Positions 34,495-48,611 of a stretch of DNA of 64,000 bases are shown here, piece by piece; the first letter of the stretch is position 1; every line of letters begins with the position of its first letter. Position numbers and translations under genes: made by a program. The notes beneath the pieces are model-generated. The model did no database searches, was not told where the DNA came from, and was given only the letters and a program-made list of their open reading frames with translations. The stretch comes from Powellomyces hirtus (taxonomy: Eukaryota; Chytridiomycota; Chytridiomycetes; Spizellomycetales; Powellomycetaceae). Where the stretch lies: assembly GCA_025526995.1 (NCBI GenBank), contig JAHLKG010000010.1, forward strand, positions 186,001 through 250,000. Reading direction: 5' to 3'.

Positions 34495-37400
34495 ATGGCG
34501 TTTCGTCCACTCCGGCGTGATTCCTCCTCGAAAATTGATAAAAAAAACAATAACAAGCCATGTTTTCGGAGTTAACCGGGACGTCCGCAACAATGTCTGC
34601 TATCTGGACGAACAAACCGTCATCTACCCCGCCGGCACCCAAATCGTTTCCTACAATATCGAGCAGCGGAGTCAACACTTTATGGGAATCTACGACGGCG
34701 AAGGCATCACCGCCATGGCCATCAACCCATCCTTGACCATGATTGCTGTGGGCGTCAAAGGGTCGAGCAGCACGCCGGCGTCTCGAGGGGATGACAAGGC
34801 CGGAGGACGAGGAGATTTGGCGGGTGTGAGATCGAGTATGGTGTTGCGGGATGGAACGGCTGGAACGGCGGCGACGGCGGCGGCGGTGGTGGTGGAGAGT
34901 GAGGTTGCGGTTATTCTGTATGATTTGCAGAGTGGGAGGAAGAAGAAGGTGTTGGTTACGGGTGATCAGAATGCACAGGTGAATGCAAACATCCAAGAGT
35001 GGTAGAAAACTATGAACGCACATTGATGCATTTGCTGAAATGGACCTTGTAATTTCCCAACAGGAGTTTATCTCCATATCCTTCTCAACAAACGGCACCC
35101 ATATCGTTGCACAATCCGGCGGGCCTGATTGGTGAGGCCCAACCTCTGTTCCCTTTCATTGGCAATCGCAGCCATCTGATCAACCCGCTGAATTCAAACC
35201 ACCGCATGTTGCAGGAACATCTACATCTGGGACTGGGACAAAGCAAAGCTGCGTGGCAACGTCAAATCCACCAACAACGCCAATGCAGACATCCATCAAA
35301 TGAGTGTCAGCCCCTACGACAGCACCAACACCCAGGTGTGCGTCACGGGGAACGGACTCTTCAGAACGTACAAGCACGCGGAAGGGTTCTGGAAAATGCT
35401 GCATCAGCACAAATCTGATAAGGTGAATTTCCCCCTTTTTCCCTCCCACTCTGCCCCCCCCCCCCCCCACACGTTTTCATTCGCTCTTAACCTGTATTTC
35501 CCAGAACCTGCTATGCCACACCTACCTCTCCGAGTCCCGCATCATTGTCGGGACCGATGACTCCAAACTCCAAGTCTACGAAGCCGGGGAGCTCGTTCTC
35601 GAACTCACCTACGTGCTGCCCAACGCATCGGTCCAGCACTACGTTGTCCCCCCGGCGATCACGGAAATCAAAGCCTTCTCGAACGGCGTGCTGGCCGGCA
35701 CGAGCACGGGTGTTGCGGTGCTGTTTGAGCGAACCGAGGACTCGACGTTGTTGAAGAAGAGCAGAGAATTCTTTTTTGAGGAGGATGCGGCGGTCGCGTG
35801 CATTGCGTTGAACCCCGGGGAAGACTCGGCGGTTGTTTCGTTGAAAAATAGTCAGATATACACGCTGACGTTGGACTACGACCCGGGAAAGGTATGAGAG
35901 TTTCCTCCCCGCCAACACCCAAGCTTCAAAGGTAGCAATATGTGGTGACAACAGTGTGATTGCTGTAGACGGACGTTACAAAATGCTCGCATCTATCGCA
36001 CGCGTTCCACAATGGGGCCATCAACGGGATGGACACAGCCGCCCGGAAACCCATCATCGCGACATGTGGAGCAGATCGGTCGATCCGAATATGGAACTAC
36101 TTGGAAAACACGGTGGAAGTAACAAAGACGTTCTATGATGAGCCACTCAGGTGAGGGGGGGGGGGCATTTTCTTTTGCTTGGAAACGATACGCAATGTCG
36201 ACTCCACTTGTCACCTTCCTTGGCAAAACGTTGTGTCTAATCTGCACTTTATGCTGGTGTGTGTTGATGATTTCAGTATCTCGGTGCATCCGAGTGGTCT
36301 TTATCTGCTAGTAGGGTTCACGGACGGGTTGAAGCTGATGAACGTCCTCATTGATGACATTGAGCAGTTTTGGGAGACGCCGGTGCGCGGATGCAAGGAG
36401 GTAAAAGAAACCTACAATGCATTCCATACTCAAGGGTCTCTCCTCGCACCAAGCTGATATCATTGTTACTTGCACCAGTGCTACTTCAGTAATGGTGGCC
36501 AGGTAAGAATACAGTGAAGTCGTTACCTACCACACATCATCCGAGACTCACCCCCGCCCGATTTGTCCCCCAGTACTTTGCCGCTGTCCACGGTTCCACA
36601 GTCCTAGTGTACAACATGTGGACGCTGGAAGTGATCGGGCATCTCAAAGCGCACACGGCGAAAATCCGGTCGATCAGCTGGTCGCTCGACGACAGCCGCA
36701 TCGTGTCGTGCGGGATCGACGGCGTCGTGTACGATTGGAACGTCAAGACGCTGAAAAAGGATGCGGAGCTCGAGATCCCCAACGTGGTGTTCAATCATGC
36801 CGTGTATACCCCGGACGTCAAGTTGGCGTATGCGGTCGGGAATGATGCCGTTTTGAGAGTGAGTGAGAGCGAGAAATTTTCAGCGAGAGTTGGGAGAAAC
36901 GGGTTTTTTGGTGTGCGGGAATTGATATGGTGTGCGTGTGTGTGGTGCGTCGTAGGAACTGAGCGATGGACATGTGTTCCGCGAATTCTCGACCAAGCTG
37001 CCGTTGACAAACAGTAAGTCTGTCTGCACCCAACAACGGGGGGCACTTTCAAATTGCCGATCTAACTACGTGCGCTTCCAGTCGTCGTCTCTCGAAGTGG
37101 CAAGATGGCCTTTGCAAGTAAGTAGCAGTCTCCGTCCCCCTCGTTCCTCCCGCACACCCATTCATCACTCATCTCCCCCCGCCACCGTCCTCACCCCACA
37201 GCAACAACCAAACACACGCTTCGAGCCCTGCGGTACCCCTTTCCGCAAGACACACCCTGTGAATTCACCGACCACAGTTTCCACAGCGGGCCGATTACCC
37301 GGCTGCGCATGGCGTACGACGACCAGTACGTGTTCACGTGCGGCGAAGACGGGTGTTTGTGGATTTTTAGGCTGAATGAGAAGGAGACGCGCGGGGTCAA

Positions 37401-40293
37401 GCGCGATAAGGATTATGGGTTTAGCGATGAGGTGAGAGTGCGGTGGGCTACGTTTTTCGCCCCCCCCCCCCCCCCCAAAGCGACATGTTTTGGGCGCCTG
37501 ACGCTCTATCGCTTTTTTCTTTCCCGACTTGAGATTCTTGTGACCAAGTCCGACTTGAAGGAAAACTTTAAACTGCAGACAGAGCTTCGGCGCAAAGTCG
37601 AGGTATGGAACGTCCCCCCACCCCCACCATAGCCCCATGTCTCGCCCCGCCGCTCAGCCTAACATATAACACCCCCCCCCCCTCCGCCACACGCTCCATG
37701 TATCCCAGGTCCTCAAAGCCGACAACGAGATGCAGCTGCGCCTCAAAGACGTCAACTACAGCACCAAACTGACCGAGCTGGAAGAAAAGTACGCGCATGA
37801 AGTACAGGGCTTGCAACGGGTAAGGCTAAAAACGTGACCCACAAACAGCGCGCGCATCACCCCCGATTTTTGCACTTTGGCGAGGGAGTTATTTTCTGTT
37901 GGGATTCATCACACGACATGTGGACGAAATGGAGAACAAAACACTCATTTCATTTTAAATCTGAAAAACTAATGGCGCGCGGAATTTTGTGAATCTTTTT
38001 TTCTTTTTCGCTGCATCAAACAGCTCATCTCGACGTTGCAGCAAGAGCACCGCGAAAATGTCGTCAAGTATGCGGACGAGCTGGTGCAGACCAAACTCGC
38101 CAACAAGAATGAAATTCAGGTACGATGAAGAAAAAAAAAAAAAAACAAAACACACACACACGCACATACGACAAGACGACGGGACCAATTCGCTCACACG
38201 AACACGCCTGCGGGGGTTGGTTGTTGTTTGTAACAGGAAGTCAATGCGTCCTTCAAATTCAAATTCGAGGACGTGACTGAAAAATACTCGAGCATGCAAC
38301 AGCGGAGCAAAGGGTTGCAGGCGCAGTGGGAGACGCAGATTGCCGGGATGCAGGCTGCGCACGAGGAGCGGATGCAGGAGATCAAGACGTTCTATGTGGA
38401 TAAGATGACGGAGCGGATGGCGTACATGGATAGCGTGAGTGCTGCATGTACTGAACTCACTGTACCCGTGGCGTTGCAAAGACACACTATGCAGAAAAAA
38501 CCCCTGTTTTAGCATGCTAAAGCGGGTATTGATTTTTTATCTTTGATTTTTTATCTCTCTCCGCGACCGCCCTCAGTTACGGCAAGAATCGGCGCGGGCG
38601 CGGCAGACGCACGAAACTTTGCTGTCCGAGATCAGCGGGGACACGGACGCGGAGCTGCTGCACCTTGCGTACGGGTTCGAGCACAAGCTCCATGGGGAGC
38701 GGGAAGCGCTCGCGTCCATCAAGGCCGAAAACGCGCAGATGCATACCCGCTTTGACGAGTTGACCCGCGGCGTCAATGACCACAAGGCGGACATGCTCAA
38801 GCGCCAGGGCGAGGAGAAACGCTTGCTGGCCATCTGTAGAGCGCTCGAGAAGGATATACTGGGGTTTAGGAGAGAGGTAAATGAAGCGTGGGCTGGGCAT
38901 GCGCGCAGAGGCACCGAGTTGATAAGTCTAATTTTTGGGTTGTGGTTGTTGTTGTTTTTGTTGTTGTTTTTTGTTTGGGTGGGGATGTGTGGGATTAGAT
39001 CCAAGAACGAGATGACACGATCCAGGATAAAGCCAAGCGCATCTACGATCTCAAGAAAAAGAACCAGGAGCTCGAAAAGTTCAAATTCGTGCTCGACTAC
39101 AAGATCATGGAGCTGCGAAAGCAGGTCGAGCCGCGCGAGGAGGACATTATCGTCCTCTCCACCCAAATCAAGGTAAACACCCAACAACCCCTCCCCCACT
39201 CTCCCATTTTTTGACTGACGGACCTTTGTAACCGGGTGGGCGCGGGCGCTTATATATATATATCTCATAGGAAATGGACGACGAGCTGCAGTCGTACCAC
39301 AAACACCACGACGATCTCTCGATGAACATGCAGGACCTCCTGATGCGCCTGCGGGCCGCGCAGAACGAGGCGCAGGCCGAAACCTGGCACGCGGACCACA
39401 TCCAGGCCTCGCTGTGGACCATCCAGGCCGATGTTGCCAACATCATGACCGAGATCGAGGACATGAATAAAGTCAAGGTAGGGTACTGGGTTGTTTTCCC
39501 CCCCGTGACGAGGCCACCCACCGGAAACATGGATGTCACAGTCGCGGTTTCTGACTTGATTGTTGTTCATCCCCTACAAACAGCGGGTCTTGATCTCCAC
39601 CCACCACAAACACTCGGTCCCGCTGCGCGCCCTCACCCCTCCCGCCGCAAAAGCCACCTCCATGCGCGCCGTCCTACGACCCAGCACGCCGCCACCCGCC
39701 GCCGCCATCGGCGCCTCCGCTGCTACTGCTACTGCTGCTACTGCTGCCAATGCATCCGCGCTGCCTGTCCAAGAAGACACTGCAACCGCGGCCCAACGCG
39801 ACCACCTCGAACGCACGATCGCAACCCTCGAGACCCGCCTGCAGAAGGAGGATGCCAAGCGGTACAAGGAGAATCTCAAGATACTGAAGGAAAATACACT
39901 GCTGCTTGCGTGAGTTTTTACCCTCCTCCTCCCTGCAACTCTGACTATCGCAGAGTACTCACGCTGTCGGTGACCCGCAGCGAGATAAATCTGTTACGCA
40001 AGGACATCAAGTCCAGTGAGAGGCGGGCTGCGCGCCTGACGCAACTCAAGAACGGGCCAGCCAAGCGTCTTACGCAAACAGAGTATGACTATGTGAACCC
40101 CGATCAACACTTGCTGCGGGACAGCTTGTTGGCCAAAACGAGGAACCCAAGTACGTATTTGATTCTGGCGCGTGCGGGTATCCCCAAATCGCCTTGTGCC
40201 TGATTCAGACAATTTCCTTTCTTAGCCATGCCCGGAGCCATGAAACTATTGAAGGGCAACATTCCAAGCTTAGCAGGCTTACCACCCGTGTAA
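34495..40293 (+). CDS. CFAP57: Cilia- and flagella-associated protein 57 (CFAP57/WDR65-like)
   Basis: Axonemal WD40 plus coiled-coil protein, in other organisms part of the inner-arm dynein/regulatory machinery. Reading starts [20 protein letters not shown] (the family opening), continues through many WD units such as [20 protein letters not shown] and ends in a ~500-residue coiled coil ([20 protein letters not shown]). The stop follows [12 protein letters not shown]. Roughly 18 exons join with consistent phase, for example cctgattg/gtgag to ttgcag/gaacatc giving [12 protein letters not shown]. The start is uncertain: the ATG at 34495 enters the correct frame only if the eight-A run near 34540 is seven; otherwise a 5' exon is missing. 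Several introns hold long C or G homopolymers. Confidence 0.9.
35454..35468 (+). repeat. C15 homopolymer in a CFAP57 intron
   Basis: Fifteen consecutive C inside an intron whose acceptor lies about 35 bases downstream, where a pyrimidine tract is expected. Confidence 0.85.
36156..36165 (+). repeat. G10 homopolymer in a CFAP57 intron
   Basis: Ten consecutive G starting six bases after an apparent donor (gtgagg), i.e. a G-run beside a 5' splice site. Confidence 0.8.
37460..37476 (+). repeat. C17 homopolymer in a CFAP57 intron
   Basis: Seventeen consecutive C between the exons encoding [14 protein letters not shown] and [13 protein letters not shown]. Confidence 0.85.
37672..37682 (+). repeat. 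C11 homopolymer in a CFAP57 intron
   Basis: Eleven consecutive C about 30 bases upstream of the acceptor for the exon encoding [14 protein letters not shown]. Confidence 0.85.
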
Positions 40294-40503
40294 CTTGCTG
40301 GTATCAACCAAGTTGCAAGCCCGCAATTATCATTTCGTATTGATCTCGCAAAAGCAAAAGCAAACATGTACATTCCCGCATTAAAAAACTGCCTTCATGC
40401 ATAGAAATTTAGAATTGGCCCGAGATATTGAAACAACAACCTTGTTAACTTTTTAAAAAGGTATACACGCTCCACGACTGCTACCAGCACCGCCCCATTT
40501 TCT

Positions 40504-42166
<1,663 letters not shown>

Positions 42167-42499
42167 CTTGCGGTTATATCTGTGGATGTGGATGTGGAGG
42201 TGGAGACAAAGTTAGGAAGAGTGGGTGGGGGGGAGACGCGTGTAGGTCGCAGATAGTGACCTGTGTAGGGTAGGGGGCGAGGGTGGTGGGGGGAGATGAG
42301 GGGAAGGGAGAGGGAGAGGAAGAAGGAGGGGGAGGAGGCAGAGGTCAAGGGGGGGATGTCCGAAAGCCAACACAGGCTAATGGATGGAGTGAGTGGGAGA
42401 AGGAACGCGGGAGTGAGTGAAGTGAGTGAAGGAGGGCGAGTGAGTGGGTGGCCCTTTTGGCTTGAATTGAATTGAATTGAATGCGACAGAAACACGCGA

Positions 42500-42506
<7 letters not shown>

Positions 42507-42530
<24 letters not shown>
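42507..42530. repeat. (GA)12 microsatellite
   Basis: Twelve uninterrupted ga units in the beta-tubulin/CMS1 divergent promoter region. Confidence 0.9.
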
Positions 42531-42656
42531 CAGGCGGAGTGAAAGTGAGGGAAAGGCCATTCATTCATTCATATTATTCAACCCCCCAGTTCCCATCCCA
42601 TCCAGTATGATAGAATAAGCATATCATTCATTCATCACAGACGACCGAGGGCCAAC

Positions 42657-42712
42657 CAATCCACTCACTCCAATCCACTCACACCAATCCACTCACTCCA
42701 ATCCAGTCAGTC
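42657..42712. repeat. 14-bp tandem repeat, four copies
   Basis: Unit caatccactcactc: copies 1 and 3 are exact, copy 2 ends acac instead of actc, and copy 4 has agtcagtc. More loosely related tcagtcaa units follow to about 42745. Confidence 0.9.
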
Positions 42713-43028
42713 AAGTCAATCCAAATCAGTCAGTCAATCAATCGACCGAGTGAATAATGACTGAACGAGTGAGTGCGTTGAAGAGAGTCACTCAATCGTG
42801 TCACTCAGTCAGTCGCTGTGGATAAGAATAGGTTCCTCACTTGGGGCAGGCGCCTTGATCTAGGACTCCCATTCATTGGATTCATCTTTCATGTCTGACT
42901 GACTGTCCCATCGCATGGGGCTCCACTCACATGATCCCCACGTGTGCCAAACTGCGTCAGCAACACGGTCCTGTTCTCGCTGTCTCTCTCGCTCCGTCTC
43001 GGTGTTTTTTTTTGGTTTGTAGACGATA

Positions 43029-44060
43029 ATGGCTGGAACTGAACCACTCGCTCAGACCTCTGCTGACTCCCTCGAAGGTGATGCCTACCTTGACGACTTT
43101 GTTCCTGCCGACCTCGACGACGGTGATATACTTGTTCCCGCAGACATTGAGGACGACGGCGAGCTGCCCCAAGAACCTCCAACCGCCCGGAAGCGAAAGG
43201 CTGAAGACATAACCACAGCCCCGCAACAGGAAAAGAAGCCAAAGGAGAAGCGGAAAAAGCCAAAGAAGGACTATTCCATTGACCAAAAAGCCTTGCTCGC
43301 TGAACAAGGTATCTGCCGCCAACCTGAATTCCCTCAACCGGGAACCTCTGGCCCTTCTGACGTTTTGCGTTTTCCTATCAACACAAACAGGAATACCATT
43401 GAAAGATTGCAGCCACTTTGAGCACTCTGATGATGCTCATTTTGCCGATTTCATCCGCGATGACCGTAAGCCTCTTCTTTCCTGGTTCATTTGTCCATCT
43501 ATTTCTCATGACTCACACGTCCGTCGTTGCCCGCCCCCCGTGCCATAGTGTTTGGAAAGCGCGCCTTGAAGCTTTTTGGCAAAGAATACAAACATCCCGC
43601 GGGATCACCAAAGGTCATAGTCCTGTCCGGTTCGGCCATCCGCGCTGCCAATGTTGCTCGCCTTGTACGGAACGTTGGCAATTGCAAGGTAGCAAAGCTC
43701 TTTGGCAAGCACCTGAAGGCGTCAGAACAGGCCAGGGTTTTGGGTGCAGAGCCATTCCCTGTTGCTGTTGGCACGGCCAATAGAATAAAGAAACTGATAG
43801 AAGATGGTGAGAAGCCGCTCCGCTTGATCATTGATCTCGTGCCACAGCATCATTCTCATGGACAGTATGTGGACTGACCCTCATTCACAATTTGTCTACT
43901 CCTAGGATCTCTCAAGCTGGACGAGCTAGAGTTTGTTGTTGCTGACGCGACATATAGGGATCAAAAAAATCGCACACTTTTCGACGTGCCAGAAAACAAG
44001 GCGGATCTGTTGGATCTGTTGAAGAAGACCTCAGAGACAGCAAAAATCTGCCTATACTGA
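43029..44060 (+). CDS. CMS1/CMSS1-like ribosome biogenesis protein
   Basis: Exons are 43029-43308, 43391-43465, 43549-43806 and 43906-44060. It starts MAGTEPLAQTSADSLEG, followed by an acidic then strongly basic region (ARKRKAEDI, KKPKEKRKKPKKDYS) typical of nucleolar proteins. The C-terminal half has KVIVLSGSAIRAANVARLVR, KVAKLFGKHLKASEQARVLG and FPVAVGTANRIKKLIEDG. LKLDELEFVVADATYRDQKN follows, ending TAKICLY. The pattern (V-x-I-V-T/L-S-S-A-x-R, K-L-F-A/G-K-H-x-K, V-G-T-P/A-x-R-I-x-x-L, and the D...RDQK block) matches human CMSS1 and yeast Cms1, linked to the small-subunit processome. It is a degenerate DEAD-helicase-like fold, without Walker or DEAD motifs. Confidence 0.8.
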
Positions 44061-44300
44061 AAAATTGTCAGAGTGATTGTACAGCTGAGGATACTGCTAG
44101 CCTGCACAAGTTGATAGGCTATCTAGGTAGCAATGGCATTTATGATTGCCGATAGTTTAGACTGGTCATATTAGACCCGATGAAACACACGGCTCACCGC
44201 GGAAATATACATAAGTTAATTTGGAAATGAGACAGAATCTATACATCAAAGATATCCGCTATGGCGTCCCGAATGACACGCCATCGCTGTGCTGTGCATT

Positions 44301-47300
44301 TTAGAGCTGTGCATTCGGGACATTCGGGATGGAGCCGGTCCGGACTGATTTAGGGAAAGCTGGCACAGGCGGTTTCATACGGATCTTGCCTTCTTTCTGC
44401 AATCGCACAAAAGGTGTCAGTCGACGGCAATTGAGAACCGCCCTCACATATTGGTCTGCAATTAGCAATTACCTCCGCGGGCAGCAACGAAGACTCGAGA
44501 ACGGTAATCGCGGTACGAAGATCATCATCCAACCGAGCCTGTTCTTGCTGTAATCAGATCGCTCGTTAGACATCGCCTCGAGTCCAACGCAACAAACAAA
44601 GAGGGCACGCACAAACGTATCGAACGTCTCCTTGATTCCGGTTTCAATCTTAATCCCCGGCATGAAGATTGGTTTGCTCAACAGTGCTGGTTTGATGAGA
44701 GGGTTGGCGTCAGAGTATGATGTTTTAAGATCCTCTGGCTCGTCAACCATTCCCGCTGCACCAGGCACTGCCGCAGCTGCTTTGGGAAGAATTCTTCTTT
44801 GTCCTGTGTTTTTTGGATATTAGCGTCGGCCATGCTGGGTAAGATGGGAAGGAAAAATGCTACCTTTCTTCATGTACGCTGTAGTGAATACAAATGCAGT
44901 CAGTCAAATAGCATTGTTTTATGCTCCAAATAAACGAGCACTTGCCATTCCAGACTCTCACGGTATTATCCCACGACGCCGAGACATACTTTCAGCACCA
45001 CCACCACCCAAACATGAGACACTGAGCGGGCACATTGCGTCCTAACCGCCGATCTCATACCTGATTTCGCACTGGAATATGAATGATCCGCCTGACTTCA
45101 TCCGTATGCCCCACATTCGTCTGCACCAGTTCATCTTTCTTGTCCGGATCAAAGACGCGGATGACTTTATCGCGCGATCCAGTGATGATGCTCCCGTTGA
45201 GCACATCCAGCGTCATGGCCGTGACCGGCGCATCGTTGTTGATGATCCGCAGGCACGGGATGCCTTCAGCCGGCCACACGCGGATGGTGCGGTCTTCGGA
45301 ACCGGTGATCCAGTGGTGGTTTTTCCGACACCATTTGATCTGATGACAGATGTGACGGTTAGCCCCTGCATGAGCTGCCCCTCCGCGGCAGGGTTCCATC
45401 AAGCACCTGCAATGTTTTTTTTCTTACCTGCGTCACTTCCGCATCATGACCCTGCAGAATAGCCTGCAGATACATTTCCGTGCCCTTGGGCGAAAACTTG
45501 CGGACATATGCGAGCTTGTCTTCCGACGCATATGCAAACTCGTTTCGGTCAGGGCAGTACTCGAGGTCGAGGATGATTCCATCCGCGGCGAGCTCTTCGC
45601 GGCCAAACCCCTGCTGCATGTTCTTGAACACGTCGCGCTTCTGGAATACGTTGTAGGGGGTGGTGTATTCCCAGATACAGATTCGACGGTCGAACCCAGT
45701 TGTTAGCTACACGTGAAAAAAAAAATTGGAGTAAAATGGAGCCCTCAGCACGGTGAATGCAGGCGGGGGACCAAAAGGGATTGAGTATTCTGTTTTCTTA
45801 CCAACCAATGTATTCCGTCGCGGACAAAGCATGAGATTCCAGTGACAGCGTCGCGATGCTCTTCCAGGGTATACTTGAGCGACATCCCGGCGACTCGATT
45901 GGTCACTCCATCAGGTCGTATGTTGCCTGCGTCGATCGCATCCTTCTCCTTGGTTTCCGCAGTGACATCCTCAGGCACAAACCTAACAACCTCCTCATTG
46001 TAACCCCATACATCTGCAATGAAAAAAGACAACTGAGAAAACCGAGTGGGCGGCCACACATCTCAAAGAGAGACAAAACTACGAGGCTTACGGATTTTAC
46101 TATCCGTATATCCCGATATCAGAAGATCCAGCTCCTCATAATAAAACAACGACACAACCCCCGGTCGACACGGCCGTCCCGAATCCTCATCCGTCGGTCG
46201 TTTCCGCAGCCCTTCCTGAGCGCGTTCAAACTCCTCCATCCGCCGTCTATGATGTTTCAACACCTTGTTGCCCGGATCGATATCCCGGTCTTTTTTCTGC
46301 AAGGTGCGTCGCGCCTCTTTTGTGAGCATGACAACGGCGCCGGGATCTTCTTCGTGTCGTTCCCAGCTGTGCAGCTTGGCGGTCACGCGTTTGTGAAGCG
46401 CGGCTTGCTTTTTGCGCCGTTCGCCGGGGTTTTTGGTGAAGGTGTAGAGCAAGGGCTCTTCCTCGGGTTTTTCTTCTCGGGGGACATGAAGGGCCTCTTT
46501 GCTATATTGCGAAAGGATCATGCTTGTGTTAGCACAGTTTCTTTTCAATCTACGACCCCGGTTTCTCTCGTGATGACTCACCTGTACATGAACGCATTCA
46601 GCTGCAATCTCTCCCATTTGCGAATAACCCCGTCGTCCCCACCACTGAAGATGAGAAGTGGCTCTTTGGACGCTGAGCAAACGCGCATGATTGCTTAGCT
46701 TTACCTCCTACGCAGAAAATCACAACTAGGGGCCCACCCCAGCTGTGAGAGCTCACAACTTACTAAACGTCAAACATTCGACCACATCGGTATGGCCAGG
46801 CAGGATTGTCAACGCGGACGTTGCATTAAACTTCCAAACCACAATCCCCTTGCGATTCGTCGCACCCACCACCTCATTGACTTCAGGAACAAACAGCAGA
46901 TGCTTAAACACCAGGCCGCCTGATGCGTGTGACACATCTTCGCCCGTTCGCACGAAATCAGAGACCTAGATAAATGGCACATTGGAGAACCCCAATCGGT
47001 TGTGAGTTGTTGCATGTTCTCCCCATTCTAGTCCTCGCCCCCCCGCCCCATGTTGCAAGTGGACGTACGTTGATCCCGCTTTTCGGGTCGTACACTATAG
47101 GTGCGTGTGAGTTGGCCGTGATCCAGAGAGTCTGCGTAGGTAGGACATAACACAGCGATGTCACGGTATCACTGTTCAGTAAACAATCTCAAATCAGCTC
47201 TCTCTTTCTTTCAACGCTGATTGCCCCAAAACCACAACCCCCACCTCAACCCATCGAACCGCTGCAGCAAATTCCCGTCCAACGACCACAACTTGACCGA

Positions 47301-48403
47301 ACAATCAAACGACCCTGTAATCAGCCTTGAGACGTCAATGAGCTACATAACATTGCCAAACGTGAAAGGGGGTGTTCGCATTTGCAGCCCCCCTACCAGC
47401 TGTTATCCGCATCCTTGCCGTATATCATGCACGATATGGCAGCGTCATGCGCCTCGGGGAGCACGTACGACACGCGCAGTTTGAGGTGCCCGTGATGGGG
47501 GATGTCGTAGATCACCAGTTTGCGGTCGTAGCTGCCACCAACACACAAGGTCTCGAGTTAGCATTCTTTCCTCTCCCTCACGGGGGCCGCTCATATCCCC
47601 CCACACACTATCTTAATCCGGCGTTTGCCCCCTACCCTGCAGAATAAAAGCGCCCTTCAGCCGACACGATACAACTGACGAGATCGGTATGCTCCCCGCA
47701 CGCCACCGACTTGGTCTCCATGATATCGGTGCTTCCATGTGTATCTTCCGTGTTGACTAGCTGGAAGATGCGGACCTCTTTGTTGCATCCGACCATGATC
47801 TGCTGCCGGCGCGAGTTGTAGGCGATCGAGTAGAGCGGCGTTCCTGTCTACGTCCCCATTTGGAAGCGAGATAGGCCCTAGATGAGTCATGGGTCGTTTT
47901 TTTTTTCCGTCGTCTCAGAGAACGAGCACCGCGACGGGGGGTTTTTTTTTTCACCTCCACTTTTTGCAAAGGCTTGCCATTGGGTCCCCATGCAATCAGC
48001 ATTCCGTCAATGGCGCAGGAGAACAACGTCTTGTACTCTTTGCTGCACGAGGGGGGAAGGCCGTTAAGTCGCCCACCCAATCCCTGAAATCTGTCTGTGC
48101 TGGCAATTTCAACAATTTACCAATACAACAGCCCCGTTATCCATCCAGCATGCTCGCACAGCGTTCCCAACAATTTCCCAGTCTCCTCAAATACTCGAAT
48201 AATAGCATCTATCATAGCACCCATAAACAAATTCAATCAGTTACATCACCCACAACCCCCCCCCCCCCTCCCTCCCCGTAATTCAACCATCCCCCCCTTC
48301 GTTTACCTTCTCCACCGCTATACACCTCTCGTCTAAAGGGATTGTACTGCAGACACAAGATGGGTTTTCCGAGCCCCTCGCCAAACGTCTGACGGTACTC
48401 CAT
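44301..48403 (-). CDS. large multi-WD40-repeat protein, probably ciliary, family unassigned
   Basis: Starts MEYRQTFGEGLGKPILCLQY and ends SVRTGSIPNVPNAQL after about 16 exons. I count at least a dozen WD-like units, e.g. DAIIRVFEETGKLLGTLCEH, RLITGSFDCSVKLWSL-type, GIVVWKFNATSALTILPGHT, LTTGFDRRICIWEYTTPYNV, WITGSEDRTIRVW, YVSASWDNTVRVWNA. A charged helical insertion (KNPGERRKKQAALHKRV ... HHRRRMEEFERAQEGLRKR) splits two propellers, and a helical tail follows (IKETFDTFQEQARLDDDLRT). One intron, 44945-44879, has a GC donor (gcaagt). The two-propeller plus helical-insert layout resembles axonemal WD proteins, but I cannot name the ortholog. It lies between CMS1 and the LRRC46-like gene. Confidence 0.75.
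48256..48268 (+). repeat. C13 homopolymer in an intron of the multi-WD40 gene
   Basis: Thirteen consecutive C on the plus strand, so G on the sense strand, in the first intron of the minus-strand WD40 gene. Confidence 0.85.
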
Positions 48404-48611
48404 GTTTGCTTTGCTGCAGGGATACAGACATGTGTGTCATTTGTAGGGAAATCCTGTCAGTAAGCCCCCGGCCCCAAGCGCGTCACGTACGTAAGCAGGA
48501 TTCGGACCACTGCGAAGGCCGTCAATGTGCGGTTTTGTATTGTTTTTTTGTTTTTTTTTTGCCTCAACTTTGTCACTAACTTGCTCGTGAAAACGGAATC
48601 AAACCAAAAAC

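Larger units (their letters stand above)
42167..43028. promoter_or_regulatory. divergent promoter region of beta-tubulin and CMS1, rich in simple repeats
   Basis: About 860 bases between divergent start codons. Purine-rich on the plus strand in 42180-42450, then several microsatellites: (attga)4 near 42463-42482, (ga)12 at 42507-42530, attc-type repeats near 42560-42635, and a 14-bp tandem repeat at 42657-42712. No gene is recognised. Confidence 0.55.

Noticed and set aside
34800..34900. Possible GC-rich insertion in the first CFAP57 exon (gcggcg/gtggtg repeats)
   Set aside because: It stays in frame as a low-complexity G/A/V/S linker between WD strands, so it is a normal disordered loop.
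39274..40203. 309-codon frame running through three CFAP57 exons and introns
   Set aside because: It starts in a real exon but then reads through introns in the wrong frame, giving low-complexity H/R/P sequence. The spliced model keeps the coiled coil.
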